From Anas platyrhynchos (taxonomy: Eukaryota > Chordata > Aves > Anseriformes > Anatidae), in contig NC_092613.1 in the NCBI RefSeq assembly GCF_047663525.1, forward strand, positions 8,581,501 to 8,645,500: a DNA stretch of 64,000 nucleotides. Direction: 5' to 3'. The notes below the pieces were generated by a model. The model was not told where the DNA came from and did no database searches. It was given only the letters and a program-made list of their open reading frames with translations. Made by a program: the position numbers and the translations under genes. Shown here piece by piece: positions 33,853 to 47,947 of this stretch (position 1 is its first letter; every line of letters starts with the position of its first letter).

Positions 33853-36546
33853 GACCTCATGACGAACAAAGCCTCTCTTCCATTCTTCCAAGCTGTTAAC
33901 ACGCTGTAGACCGGCAGCAGTGTCCAGATGCCGTGCCCAGCAGGGCACAGACCCGGGCAGGCAGGACCACCACGCAGGGGACGCATGCACCAATGGGCAG
34001 GGAAGCAAGGCGACCCCTGGGACATACATTTAAATGCAAATCTCCAAGAAGGCAGAAATAGTCCCTAGAACAAACTATCTGCCAGTGATTTCCTAGCCTC
34101 TGAGTTACAGTGGAGAAACGCTGGCCCCAGTGTGCGTCCCTTCAGCCTCTAACTCTCACAAGCGTTTCAGCAATCACCCTTTTTGGAGCAGCTTTTACAG
34201 TTAAATAACAGCTCACGTGCCAAATGTCATTGCTAATCCCCAGCACTAACATCCCTGCCCCTCCCTCCCCTGACTGACAGCAGAGAGCACCACTGCCTAC
34301 TGAGCTCTTTTTAACTTTGCATTTGTTCTCCATCAGGACGAGGCCTTGATCCTGGATCAGACAGGAGCTACCAGCTCCATTCTCAGCTAATATTAGTTAC
34401 TGACAGACCTGCTCGCTTCTCCTCCAATTTGGGATCACATCTCCATGCACATCCACGTGCATACAGCGGCAGAGGACCTGACCGAGGAGGGGAAGGTGTG
34501 CGCACACGAAGGCACAGCTCCATCACCACCAAACCCGGGCACAGCCATTTCCAGAGCCCAGCTCTCACCGGGGGCTGCTGCTGGGGGGCACCCACCCGGC
34601 ACCTTTTGGTTTCAGTTTAGAGCCTCTTGTATTTTCACTGCTTGTACATCTTTGCTTGCCAGCCAGAACACTGAGTGCTCACTGACAGCTGGGGTTTCTT
34701 TCCTCACTGTATTATAAATAAGAATATTGAACGTGACAATTTCAAAGCCAGTTTCTGCCTAAACTTCACTCCAGTGTCAATCAGTGTGACTGCTCTATTC
34801 ACCCAGGAGATTCCTTGCATTCCTGGCAACAGCTGCCCAGTGCCTTGAAGCCTCATCCCTGCCCTGCCCTGTTTACATTTTCACCCCTTTTACACAACTT
34901 TTCTTCCATGGAGACAGCACCCGAGGCACCAGCTTGGAGCAGGAGCCTGAGGGCCCTCGTGAGCGAGATGGGTGCTCAGCACCCTGCCCTGGGGAAAAGG
35001 CAGAGTCAGCTCAGAGGTGGTGAGTTTTTCAGTAAAGCACAGTCACTCTGGTTAGAGAAACCACAGGAAGGAAGCAGATGGGATGCCTCTTGCTGTATGG
35101 AGAACAAAGGTTTCCAGTTACCTGGCGCTACAGGAGCCGCTCGGTGCAGCAGGTGGCTGAGGCAGAGAGGTCAGCACCCTGCAAGGGACGCTGCTCAGGG
35201 CCACCAGTGCGGAGGTGCAGCCCTGCTCCTCCCAAACTGGGTGAGGAAGCAGGGGGCAGAAAGGTGCCACAGGGCTCCCAGGCACGGGTTGACTCAAGGG
35301 AGAGGGAAACAAGTGGCAGGGCACCGAGCACCAGGTCTCCATCCATGCTGTGTGTGAACGCGTCTGTGCCATTTGTCACCAAAACGCGGGGAGGTTTGCA
35401 TCATGACATGGACCCGGGAGACAAAAGCACACAAACACACCTATGACTAAGTGCATGCCTCATCTCCAAGAAGGTTTAGGAAGGGTGTTCTGGAAAACCC
35501 AGCAGAAGTTGCCTGGGCAACCAAAGCCAGCGTCTGTCATAGAGCAATAACGGCCAGCGAGGGAGCGATCGCCGTGATTCACTTCTGGCTGTGTCCTCAG
35601 GCAGCCCCTGCAGGGTCAGCTCAGGTCACAATTATCCCTCCCTCCTGGGAGGCATGACCTTAAAAATAAATAAAAACTGGAGGGGAAAAAATAAAAAGAA
35701 AAAAGAAAACCCCAGGTTTTTGCATGGCAGCCTGCAGTGAGATACGCGAGGCACCGCTCCAAGCCATCCCCTGCGGCTCACGACCCAGAGCAGCACCACC
35801 CGGGCTGTGTCCTGGCCTGGCTTTGCTGCGTGCATCAGGTGCTGCCGTGGCCACCCTGCAGAGACACCGTGAGTCCCAGCGTCAACCAGCACACACCAAA
35901 ACCATCAGTGTTTGAGGGGAAAAAGACAATAAAATAAGTTTTTTTACCATGGCGGAGGGATGGCATCGCAGCATAAGCTCCATGAAGTTGGAGCTGGTGT
36001 GAGATGAGCGGAGCAGCGAGCCCAGGGCACGGCACCGGGGCCAGGTGAGCGCAGGACGAGGCCCTGGGCACTGCACCCCCTCTGCAAACCCAAACGGGAC
36101 AGCGCTCCCTGCACACCATTTGGCACAAACAAAGCAAACTCAGACTGTGAAGGCAATGTCCCCCAGCAGGCCAAATCCAGGCTCTGCCGGCAGCTCAGAG
36201 ATGCCTTCAGCATGGATCTCTCTACCCGCAGCCCTGTTCAGCTGAATTCACCCTCACGAATGTGTCCCTCCCTGTGTCTCTGTTCCATCCATTGCTTCTT
36301 AATCTCTGGTGCACAAAACCTAGCCCTGGGATGGGGGCAGGGAGCAGCCCCGTAGGGTTGTGCTGGGCTCAGCAAAAGTGCTGCTCGTGCACCCCGAAAT
36401 CTGCTGCGCCAGAGGCAGCGGCACGTTATCCCACACCACGTAGTGCTGAGGTAGTTCCTGCCAATCTCAGCGTCAGTCTGCGTGTTACAGTAACAGCGCA
36501 GGACTCTCACAGATCTCAGAGATGGCGGTTTTCTCTTTGTTGTTTC

Positions 36547-36571
36547 TTTTTTTTTTTTTTTTTTTTTTTTT
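36547..36571. repeat. 25-base T homopolymer
   Basis: A pure T run. It could be the poly(A) end of a minus-strand retroposed sequence, but no target-site duplication or parent gene was recognised in the adjoining sequence. Confidence 0.85.
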
Positions 36572-38940
36572 AATCCCACAGAAGGAAATGATTTCCTTGC
36601 TGGGTAACTCCTTCCTGATAGCTTACCCCGCCGCCTGAGCGGCTTCCTGACACGCAGCCCCGCTACCTGGGAGCCTGAGTCAGCCACGTGCCGACTGCTC
36701 ACCCAAAGGAGCCCGAGCTGCTCACCAGGCCCAGCGCCGCACCTCCTGGCTGGCAACAGGGGGCTGCAGAGATTTCGGTCTGGTGTGGGTTGCACATAGT
36801 TAAACCACTTCTAGGGTTAAATATATATTTAATATACATATATAAACCCTGGAGGAAAAGAACTGGAGATCTGGTCTACAACCAGGGGAGGTTTACCAGA
36901 CCTTCAGCTCCCAAAGCATGAAGCAAGCCAGGGGTCAGGATCTGGCCAGACCACGAACCCAGCAGGAGCGCTGCGGCTGATCCAGCCTGCTGTAACGCAG
37001 CACAAAAACCCACACCTGGCTCCCACCATGACCCATCCTCCAGAGGCACCCCCTTCCTTCAGGGGGTAAAGCCAAAAACAAGCTCCCAATTTCTTATTTC
37101 CCTCTTTAAAAAGTCCAGCCGGCGGCTGCTCAGCAGAAGCCCAGCCCCTGCTCCGAGCCGCCTGCTCCCTGCAGCCCCATGAACGCAGGGCACACGCCAT
37201 GGCACGGGACCAGGACAGGAACAGCGCAGCGGGGCCGCAGAAGTCCAGGCTTGCACAACCCTGCCATCACGTAGGCAGGGATTTTCACGGTGAAACCAGC
37301 TGAGCCGCAGCAGATGAATCACTGCCAGCGGGCACGGGAACGGGCTCGCCAGCCCAGCACCGGCAGCTCTCTGCTCTCCGCAAGGTGCCGTGATGGAGGC
37401 AGTCACCGTGTCCTTCCACGGCGTTCATCAGAGAGATGCCCAGTTCTGGGAGAACGCAGAGCCCAGGCAGAAAACACACAGAGCACACATGCAGGGTTTG
37501 CACAGACAGGTCAGTGGTTTCAATAGCACTTCAGTCACGTCACTGCAACTCTTGCATGAGCACATGCACACAGGGATAAAGCTCCTGAGGACTTCAGAAG
37601 TGCCCGAGCATTAGCTGCTCGTGGCTATAAATTTCACTTGAAATAAGGAACATGCCAAGAGTGGCAACTCATCAGAGAGCATCTGCCTCCTGAAGGAGCA
37701 GTTTCTTCTGCTTTTTTTTTTTTTTCGCTTCAGAAAACTTCCTTTTGGTGGTACAATGGCGCTGAAGCCCTAACTGGACAAATCCAAATGAAACAAGCAC
37801 TGCTTGTAACATTTTTAAAATTGCAGAAGCTTTCAGATCTTTCCTGATTTCTGCTGTGGTTACAGTGAACACTTGTTATTTAACTTTTTTAACAAGTCAG
37901 GCCACTAATGACTCTCTGCGCCCTAGATTTCAGCACCACGTGACCCTGAAAATGGGTTTTTTGTCATGAAAGAGGTCAGGAGCAGTGAGAGCGCTGAGCA
38001 GGACGCCCCAGCACAGCACACGCGGCACTGGAGGAAGCGGGCGCGGGGCTCGCGGGCTGGCACTTTCTTATTTGTGCTGTGGTGGCAAGAGCCTGGCTCG
38101 CCTGTGGTGCAGCGGGGTTACTAAAGCCAGCAGCAGAATGGCACCATGCTGCTAGTGCTCAGCGCCTGGTTTCTGGGAAGGGCTCATCCTTATCTCCAGT
38201 GCCAGCATTCTGCAGAGCCAGCGGTGTACGTGCACGAGACCCGAGCATCCTTTTCGAGATAGGGCAAAGCCTACGAGCAGGCACCAATCCCACCCCGCTC
38301 TGTGAGGCTCCACTTTCAGTATTTCGACAAGTGAAATCTAAGCTCAACGCCTATTCATCTGTGCTCCGGCATTACCCGTAAGATGGAGGAGCAGCGGCTC
38401 CGGCTGTCTCATAGCGAGAGGCTTGCACGGGCGGTGGTGCTACACCCTGTGGCGTGGGGTCTGACGCATGGGGCTGTCCCTGTAGCAGCCCTGCCCGCTC
38501 TCGGGATTACGAGCTGCCTTTTCACTCTCGGTCTCAGTGGGGTGATGAGCAGGGCTCTTGCAGGGGTGACATACGAGTGGATGCTGCTGCTCCCAAGGAC
38601 CGGTGATGTTTGCTCCGGCGTGTGCAGGCAGATGCCTGCCTGGAGACAGGGCCCTGCATACCAGGCACCCCACACAGCTCCAGGCTCTGTAGGCACAAGC
38701 CTCACTCCTCGCTTGGGAATTCAAACAGCTCAAGTGTCACCTTGTGCCCTGCAAAAGCCCAAGCCATCCGTTTTCTGTAGACTTTGAGATTTGAGGGCAA
38801 AAATTTTGGGAGGAAAGATTTCACCAGCTGCCCCAACAGCAGGGTTTCTCCTCTAACACTGTGCAGCAGACTGTGTCTTAGCCCTTTTCTGAGCTCTGTG
38901 GGTTCCTGTCACAAACTCCTCTATTCCTCCACAGCAAGGC

Positions 38941-38980
38941 AAGAAGAAAAAAAAAAAAAAGAAAAAAAAAAAAAGAAAAA
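38941..38980. repeat. A-rich simple repeat
   Basis: Two long A runs interrupted by single G bases. Possible retroposon tail, no body recognised. Confidence 0.85.
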
Positions 38981-39399
38981 TGTGCGTTAACACCCCATGA
39001 AACACCCCTATCAGAAAACAAGCATGTCAGTCATTGGTAAAGCCCTGCACCTGGCCATTTCCATTTTGTTTCTCCATAATTACTGTTTACCAGCAAAGCT
39101 CCACTGTAATAAAGCTTGAAGAGCCACCCATGTCCTTTTCCATGTGCAGTGCTACTGTAAACATGGGGAAGCAGAAAGGAGCAGCACCACCGCTGCCTCC
39201 TGCGCTCCGTCTCAGGCTCTCATGCCCAAGGGGCGCACACAGTCGGTGGAGATGGGCATCAACCCCAACACACCAGGCTGTAGGAGCCCCTGCACAGCTT
39301 CTGCTGCTGCCCCAGAAACCGCGCAGAGCAGACGGCAAATCGTGAGCAAAACAGCCGGATAAAAGGAGCCACGGGATGTGCAAAGCGAAGCGATTCCTC

Positions 39400-39600
39400 C
39401 CAGCACACCTGCGGCTGGTGCACGGGGGTTGCGCGGGGAGCTTCGGGAGCGAAGGGGCCGGTTCTCAGCAAGGCGCCCGCTTTCAGCGAAGCTCCTTTCC
39501 CATGCGGCGTGCCGGGCCCTGCACGCCCGCCGAGCCCCCGGCGCCCGCCCCGCAGCGGCGCCCAGCACGCCGTCTCCTCCGCACGCAGGTGGTTTCACAA
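39400..39600. promoter_or_regulatory. CpG-dense patch in intergenic DNA
   Basis: Between about 39420 and 39600 CpG dinucleotides are frequent (roughly one every 7 bases by eye), far above the flanks. No gene start is assigned here. CpG-dense patches in birds often mark promoters, so it may be the start of a non-coding transcript or a regulatory element. Confidence 0.4.
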
Positions 39601-42600
39601 TGACTAAGGGCTGGTTACCCTCAGCAATACAGAGACCAGAGGCAGGCTGGCAAAGCAGCCACCTAACAGGAACAGCAGCCACTTGCTTTCTTTTTAGCTC
39701 TAAATCACTTTATCCTGATACATCCTGAGGGTTCAGGGAGGATTCAGCGTTTGGTGTCGAAACCGAGCCCCAGGTGGTTTACAGGAGCTGTCAGGGTGAG
39801 CAGCAGGCTGACATAGGACAGAGAGATGCACCCCGTGACCTTTTTTTGTCCCATTCCAACTGTTAACCCATAATTTTGTGAAAGGGTCAGAGCACAGTTC
39901 AGGTGCAGGGACTCACCTGGTTAGACAACGATACGGTGGAAGGAAGGAAAATCACCAGATTATTTCCCAGCCACATCAGCTCTTTGGATTCCCAAGTCTG
40001 AGTGCTTCCCTGGGCTTTCTGATTGAGGAGATGGAGATCCCAGCCCACAAAGACAGTACAAAACCTTGGTTGGCTAGGGATGGTAATTCAGTTGTCTGCA
40101 CCAGCCTGTTCTCATTTCACATCTCTGCTTTCCATGCTGTGCTACCCTTTGCCTCTTGACAGCTTCCCTCCACCATTTCATCACACCCTGAAGCAACAAA
40201 ATCTTCTTTTCCACTCCAAGCAGTTCGGTATTTTGAGGCTGGACTACAAGGTTCATTTCTTGACAGTGCCAAGTTTCTTTTCCCCTGAGTTGAAAAGTCA
40301 TTTCCTGAATCTTTTGCAATGCTGACCCCAACTCCTATGATCAGCACATCCCGCACACCCTCTCTACAACCTGCTGACAGCTTCCCACTGCCAGCACCTT
40401 ACCCACACTGAACAGCTTGCTTTAATGCTCCTGGGCATGCTACTTTTACAGCTGAGTTTAAATTACCAATCAGTCATCATTGCCTTAACCTGTGCTGCAA
40501 ATGTCCTTGCCCAAAGTCTCTGATTTTACAGCAAGCACTCAGCAGACTTCGTCTAACCACAGGATCAAGCAAGATTAATGCTTGGTCCTTTACTAATTTG
40601 GCACTCATGAGCACTAAGCAACTAGCTGTGCCAACACTGGTCGTTCCAAGCACCACAGCAGGAAATCCTGACAACCCTCTGATGACCCCAATCCCAATTC
40701 TTAGAAAAACACTACCATCACCTGATTTCTCACAAAGAGCTTTGCATTTCTAAATCATGCAGCTTAACACCAGCTCCTGATAACAAGGTCTGACCCGTGA
40801 GGTCTGAAAGGCAGCCGGGGCAAGGGCAGCCTGCAGTTAAACCACGGAAGAGACATCGCAGCCAGGCTTTGGAGCAGGCACTACAAATGGAGTCGGTCCA
40901 GGACTCATGTAGTGCAGCTTCCAACGGGACCTGATGCTCCCAGAGGGAAGGCTGAAGCTCTCCCTTACCTCCTGGGGTTACCTCCAGGCTCAGTGCTGCA
41001 GGGGCTGTGGGGTGCTGGGACAGAGACATCCATATGTTCCCCAGCACAGACCACCAGCAGGTTGGAAGCAAACAGAACAGCTCTGAAACATCACCAAGGC
41101 AATATCTAGGCTTTGCTCGAAGGCCTAGCACACCTGGGGTACCAACAGACTGGAAATATAGCAAACTGCAAAGCCTACGTGGCCAACAGAAGGCTATGGT
41201 TAGCTTCCACTACACTGAGAACAGGTTTACCAGTACTGGTAGTACACACGTGGAAAAGTATCTTCTCTAACTCACAATCCTTGTCATAAGAAAAGTAGGG
41301 ACATGAACAAAATGGTCTATTATACAAAACTGCTTGGTCCTGCTCCGTTCTGATCCCTGTCTGCGTCCCTTGCACAACGTGCCTTCCTGTCCCGTATGAC
41401 CCCGGTGGCCCTGGGGACAGCGTGTCCTCATGGGGACGGCCAGCGTTGGCCAACAGCAGCAGCTGCAAGCTGCCCGGGCCCCGCTTCTGCCCCTGCAAGA
41501 GCAGCAACTACTTCTGGCATCGGCAGACAAGGAAACGAGATCGTTGTGATTCATCTCTCAGGTAGTGGCAAACACTGATCAGCTACCTGGAGCAGAGCCA
41601 GGTTTTTGATCAAAACCAATCCCCTCAATGGTGTGAAATATATATTTTTTTTTCCTCAGCAGGAAGTTTGCTGCTAAAAATAAGAAGGTGGGGTGAGGAG
41701 AGAGCGTTTATTTTCCTACCAACTACTGAAAATTTAAAATGATGCAGTGAATCTTTCACATATTCCTTCAGAGTCAGCAGGTCACACGTACAGTCCCTCG
41801 ATGTTACTCGAAGTGCTGGGCAGCTACGTCATCGCACATACGTACGCCATGGACAAGAACCCTCAAAGGTTCAATAACACCACCTGAAATCCCGCAGCTT
41901 CAGCTGCAGGGGCAGGACCCAGCTCCAGCCTCACAGAAGCCAGGGCAGAGGCCCCAGGGCAGGACGGGGTGTAACGTGAAGGAAGGAGGCACGGAGGAGT
42001 TAGGCCGTCAGCCAGACACACAGGAGAATGGCTCTGAGCCCTCCCCGACGTGCTCAGAGGCAAGCCCCACGTGAGGGAGGCCTCGGGGAGGAAGCTGCCT
42101 CCTGGTTTCGTCACTGTGCTCGGGCCCACGCCTGCTCTGTGTCTGGAGCTACAAAACGCAGCCCTCAGAGCCCAGCGGTGCCCTTTGCAGCCTCCTCCAA
42201 GGCTGAAGACAGGCCCAGGGCGATGAGGGAACAGGCCCTGGGAGGACGTCCAGCTCTGGTCCTGGCTCTGGGAAGAAACAAGAGCAGTGGCCAAGGAGCT
42301 GCTGAAGGAAGGGACACTGAGGCACTCTTTGGTGGCACGAGGCCTGGCTGGGTGTCCCCATCGGGCTGGGACAAGCACACATTTCCAAGGCACCAGCACC
42401 TCGGAGCTGCCCGTGGTTATCAGCCTGAGGTGCTGACAGTCTGCTGAGGGGTGGGGGTGAGATACAGCTCTTATCTGCCATCGTCTGTGCTACCACTCCT
42501 GGTTTCCAGTTATGTTTGAGGTGTTTTCATAAAGAGTAAGCATGCGAGAGTATCTCTTGCTCATCTCATTGCCCTTTATCATGGTGGCTCATCTTCAGCT

Positions 42601-45600
42601 TCTAGTTGAAATTAGCCATCTATGTCTTCTTTAAGGCCAAGCAAAGGTCAGGCTGCACTGTTTAACATCACTACAGGTGTACGGAGATCATGGTGTTGGT
42701 ATTGACCCGCTGAAGCTACTGAGGAGCAAACAAAGACCTTCACAAATTTGTCTCCGGACAACTTCCTCCTGTTCCCAAATCACTTGCATCTTCAGAGCAT
42801 TTCCACGCTGAAAAGTGGGAAGAGAAAAATACATTATTGAAAGCCCCAGTCTGCCCCAGTCCCCCCACCGGTGGCCTGGGTCCCCACCAGCGGTGCGAGT
42901 ATGCTGCAGGATCGCCCTGCCCCAGGGGAGCTCTCTGCTGCCGAACAAACCGCAGGCTCCCCGCGGGAGGAAGGTCTGCTACGACAGAGCCCAGGGGAAA
43001 GCAGAGGAGCTCGCCAGCCTTGCCTCCCCACAGGTGCCCCCTTTGCACCCCGCAGCAGGGGCTGCTCGCACCCTGGGGTGCAGGGGAGCCTCCGAGCTGG
43101 GGCCGGGGCATGCGGTGTGGGGGCTGTGGGATGTCACCTGCTCAGCAGGGCTGAGGGGAATGGAAATATCGCCCTGAAACAGCAACAGGGCAATGCTTGG
43201 CTGACTTGCAAGGTAACATGGGATCTGCCCATACCAGAAGGCTCGGGTATATCCCGCATGAGGATTAACCCTGCACCTTTGGGTGCTGGAGAGCCCGAGA
43301 TACCCAGACTGTGGGTACATGGAGCCATGGGGGCACCCACCCACCGGGGGCACTGGGATCTCCAAAATCCCAGCCCACCACCCTTGCCCCAGCCCGGCCC
43401 AGGACACCCCCACAGCACCCATGTCACCGGGTTTCTGTGCTCTGCTCCCAGCACAGCTGGAAGGGCATGCAAGGAGTGGTGGCCACCACCTCTCCCTGCC
43501 ACACAACAGAGCCTTTGCTCAGCGATTTTATCTGAGATCCCCTTTGAGCATTTTTACTAAGCATGACGTAGAGAACTGGTCTCATCTCTCCCCAAAAGCT
43601 GTATTCCTTCACACTGTTTTTTTTCATCCTCACCTTGCACGGAGAGCAAACACCGTCACGCATTTCCTCAGCTCATGGCTGCCCTCTTCTCTCCTCTTCA
43701 GCCTATTTATTTACAGCACTTTGTGAACAAATCTGTCTAAAAATTTTGCTTTCAAACCCGAAGCAACAAAATATCGCCCTGTATGAGTAAGTCTGTTCTC
43801 ACCCAACGCCCACACTGACCCAGCTATTCCTTTTAGTATCAACATCTTTACAGAAAATAGACCTCTGTTTTCATCCACCTAGCAGACTGTATGAAAGCAG
43901 TGACAAAAAAAGAGTCTGGCAGCGTGCTGCAGGGCGTGCAGGGCCCCCACGAAGGGATTTGTATGAGGAAGGAGAGGAGAAGTGGCTGCCGGGTGGGTGA
44001 AGCTGTGCAGAGCCCAAAGCCAGGATCAGGGGGCTCCAGCCCCAGGTTGGAGAAATGGGGGGGGACACAGGAGACCCCAGGGAACCTCAGTGACCACCAC
44101 CACGAGACCTGCAGTGCCCATACAGGGCTGGGATGGGTTTTGCAGAGCCAGCTGCTCCGCTCTCCGCATCTCCCTCCCCAAACGACGTTTCGAGCCGCAA
44201 GCCTTCACGCAGGAGTTGAGGTTTGTGTCAGTAAGCTCTGTGATTTCCAGAACTGGCTTTCAGTAATAAAGGAAATGCAAACCTCAGACCCCCCGCCCCG
44301 CAAAGACAACGTTTGGGTTTTTATTGTTAGGATTACGTTTGTCTATAAAAAACTTCTTTCCAAAACATTGAACCTGCGCAAGCCCATCAGCGCTAACGGC
44401 AGCCGTGGGCTGAGCCCTTGGAAAAATTAACCTGCGCTTCACACCTCTCAATGCTGTGCATGTTTGTGCAGTCCACATTTCCGCTTCTGCAGAGCGATCT
44501 GCACTGTGCACATGGGCATGACTTACTGTCAGGGCTTTAAGTATTAGCTCACTGTTTTGGAACATGGCAGCTGAAGAAAATGACTCCTCCCTCCTTGGCT
44601 TTTGCAAGAGGAGGAGGTCGCCAGAGCTCCTTCGCTCTTTCTCTTGCAGCACCTTTGTGGGATTTGACTTCTTTCCTTCCTGCCCCGTTGCACAACAGCA
44701 TCCCGCAGCAGCACTCCTCGGAGCAGCCCATGCACTGGCCGGGAGCAGGATGAGCGATCCCAAAGCCTTCCCCGCACGACTGCTGCATGCTCAGTGCCAC
44801 CACTGCTAAAACACTTCATCAAAAGCAGCAGCGTGCCAACCTGCATCCCCCGGCCCAATACACTGAATGAGGCACGGACTGGCAGCGAAGGCAAGGACCT
44901 GGCTTTTGGCTTTGGGGTGTTGCACCAAGCACTCAGCACCACACACAACAGGCAAGATATAAGAGACACAAGCTTTTCAGTCGGTGCATCTCCCATCCAC
45001 ATCTCCTGATGTTTTTTCCATGCTCTTGGTGCTGCCAGGAGCTGTCACACGTGCTGCATGGAGCCACCGCCCATGACGCGGGGATGCTGTCCCTGTGGTC
45101 ACTGCTAAGGCTCTTCCTCCTGCCCCTCCTGGCAGCATGGGCCTTGCTTAAACCATGTACATAACAGGAAAAAAATATATAACATTAAATATTTATATAT
45201 ATAAAGTAAGCTGGCTTAATAAGAGACAGAGCCCCTGGCAAACATTTCCGGTTCACCAGGAACTGGAGGCAGGGGGAACTCGGGGCTGCCAGGGCCAGGA
45301 GCCTGGCATGGAGCAGAGCTGCAGCACAGCACCCTGTCCCCACGGGCTTCAGTGCAGAGATGCTCAAGGGCAGGAAGGAAAAAAGTGACAGGACCCACAC
45401 AAACGGGGACCCAGGCAGGGCGAGCTGGTCTTACCTGGCCCAACGCAGGAGCCTCCCAGGCCAAGAAGCGCTCCAAGTGACAGCTCTGATGAACTGTGAG
45501 CAAACTGGAGCTGCTGGAAAGGGGAGCTGCTGGAGAAGGCCCAGATGTAGATGGAAAACACCTCCGAGCTCTCCTGCAGCTGGGGAGAGCAAAGCCGACT

Positions 45601-47029
45601 GCATTCATCAGTCCCATTACAAGCAGCAAGAGGCAGCGTCGGGACAGTGCTGGGGCTGAAGATGTGCGAGCCAAGGAGCCCCAGCAAGCCGGGGAGCCCC
45701 AGGGCAGCCCCTCCAGGTCACCGTGGCTGCTCCAGAACCTCCAGCACCCACACCACAGCCTGGTCACCCCAACCCACGCTACGGGGTGCAGATCCCAACC
45801 TGCGCTGCAACAGCCCCAGGAATCCTCACAGCACCTGGGAACTTCTCCAGCTGGGAAGGAAAGGCTGAGAGAGCCCCTCCAGGACCCCCAAGCTCGGCAC
45901 TTACGACCCCATCCCAGGGCGTACTGGGGCAGATCTCGTCTAGGAGAGGGGCATCCCCGAAGCAAAAGCCCGAAGCCGGTGTCGCGAGGAGGCTGCAGCG
46001 GTGCCGGCAGCCGCGGCAGCGCGAGGCTCGTTCAATCAGTGCTGTCGGAAAAGCGCAGCTCCATCGGCTGGAGCGGAAAGAAAAGCAAGCCGGCTCCAAG
46101 TGTGAAATTATGAAACAAATAATCAGATAAAGCCCTTTGTATCGCTCGCTCAGAGCCTTCCTGCTCTGTGGTTTGGCAGAGCTCGTGGGCAGCGCTCCCA
46201 CGTACCCACTCGCACACGTCACCTGCCCCTCGCGCCGCTCAGCGGCTGCCGACTCGCCCGGGGTGCACAGGGCGGGGGGGGGACACCCTGGGGACCCCCA
46301 ACCTGGGGCTCAGAGCCCAGCGGGGGCTCCTCGTGCCCGGCCCCCACCACCTGCGGAAAAGCCTCAGGTCCAGGATGAAAACCGAGGGTTTGGAGTCAAA
46401 TCACCCGACGGGGCTCGGCCACTCACACGACCCCACCTGCAGCCCTGCCTGCCGCCCCCACGCACCCCCCGTCACCCCCCAGCAGCCCCTCGGTGGCTTC
46501 TTCACCCCAGGAGGGACCCCGGGAGGAGGAAGAGGAGGAGGAGGAGGATGGCACTGGAGGATTTTGCTACTTCCTCCCCTCCTGCAGACGCTGCAGCCTC
46601 ACATGGGGACGAGCAGCACCGGTGGCTGTGAATCCCAGCGCAGGGGTGACAGCGGGGACGGTGGCAGCCGGGTCCCCGGCCCCACACGTGCCCCAGCACC
46701 CACGGCACGGCTGCGAAGCCGGATGCGCAGTTCCCCCTGCCGGCACCCGGGCGCAGCACCCACAGCCCCAGCACCCCAAAGGAAACCCCCCCTGCACAGA
46801 GCCGGCCACCAGACCCCATTAGGCAGCCGAACCCCGAGCAAAGGGCAGAAATGCCACGTCCCCAGAGAACGGGCTGGGGGAACTCAGCCTCTTTGGTGGA
46901 AAAAAAAAAAAAAGACTATTTGGTGGAAAAAAAGGCAATTTTAGGACACATCACGAGAGCAACCACCTGGGGTGCTTCCTACACAGCCACGCAAGCAAGG
47001 AGGAGAGACTGGGTGACGCAGAAAGTGTC

Positions 47030-47035
47030 TTTAAT
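47030..47035 (-). terminator. MAPKAPK2: Probable MAPKAPK2 polyadenylation signal
   Basis: TTTAAT on the plus strand reads ATTAAA on the minus strand, the commonest variant signal. It lies 1.36 kb past the stop codon. It implies a 3'UTR of about 1.37 kb. Confidence 0.5.
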
Positions 47036-47761
47036 CCAAAGGACTGAAGAGCAGACCAGGAAGATTAGTATAAGCCAACAGACGGAGGGAAAAAGAAAAA
47101 AAAAAAAAAAAGATAAAAACTGCTTCTTAAAATAAATCAAAATTCCATACAGTGTCTAAAAGATCACCTAAAAACTAAACATTGCCTTAAAAAAATCTTT
47201 TTTTTCCCCATTCAAACACATTAAACGCAGTGAAACATTGTGACAAATAATAATAATAATTATTATTCATGGACTAAAGACTTCAGCACAGCCGTTCTGC
47301 TCTGGGAGCAGGGGATCGCTCCCGGCCCCCCTGCAGGAACCACATTGGGGGGGCAGGGGGGGGACAGCGTGACCCCAGCCCCGCACCACTGCACCCCCAT
47401 CTCCTCCATCACCCCTGGGACCCCCAGTGCAGTGTCTGGCTCTGGGGGGGCAGGAGGGGAGGGTGGAGGCGGGGGGAAGCATCCTTGCCCTGCGCATGGC
47501 AGGGGAGCAGGGGGGGCACCGGCCTCCCACCTCTCCCCCCGCCAACCCCTGAGGTCAGAGCTGGATCGCAGGCACACACAGACCCCGATGGGTGTCACGG
47601 AGGGGGGGGCAGCACCTCCGTACCGACGGACACGACGCACAGCCACGCACAGACAGACAGCAGCACGGGCACGCGGCCCTCGTGGGGAGCCCTGCGCGCC
47701 CCGGGCAGAGTGGGGGCTTCCAGTTCAGGGAGGGCTCAGGGAGGGCTCGCTGCTTTGGGTT

Positions 47762-47780
47762 TTGTTGTTGTTGTTGTTGT
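47762..47780. repeat. TTG microsatellite in the MAPKAPK2 3'UTR
   Basis: About six perfect TTG units on the plus strand (CAA in the mRNA). Confidence 0.9.
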
Positions 47781-47894
47781 GGTTTTTGTTTATTTTTTTA
47801 CCCACAAGAGTGCTTTGAAAGCAGCGGATTTCCAGGCCAGCAAACAGCAAGCGTCCTCCCGCATCCGTCCCCATCCCCCTATGGGGAGGGAGCT

Positions 47895-47947
47895 CCCCAT
47901 CCCTGTCCCCATCCCTGTCCCCTGTCCCCATCCCCGTCCCCCTGCCC
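47895..47947 (-). repeat. G-run cluster in the MAPKAPK2 3'UTR
   Basis: Degenerate tandem CCCATCCCTGTCC units on the plus strand yield at least six G3-G5 runs separated by short loops on the transcribed strand, a strong quadruplex-type pattern. Confidence 0.8.

Larger units (their letters stand above)
33853..47029. other. Intergenic region between convergent IL10 and MAPKAPK2
   Basis: This region is 13 kb long without a supported protein-coding gene on either strand. It contains a 25-base T run (36547-36571), an A-rich tract (38941-38980), a CpG-dense patch (39400-39600), and GC-rich sequence near 46.0-46.8 kb. Open frames are incidental to the GC content. Confidence 0.55.

Noticed and set aside
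36547-36571. T run as the tail of a processed pseudogene
   Set aside because: No intronless gene copy or flanking target-site duplication could be recognised next to it.
45841-45880. GGAAAGGCTGAGAGAGC, loosely like part of an avian CR1 repeat
   Set aside because: The match is too short and no CR1 3' end or further consensus segments were seen around it.
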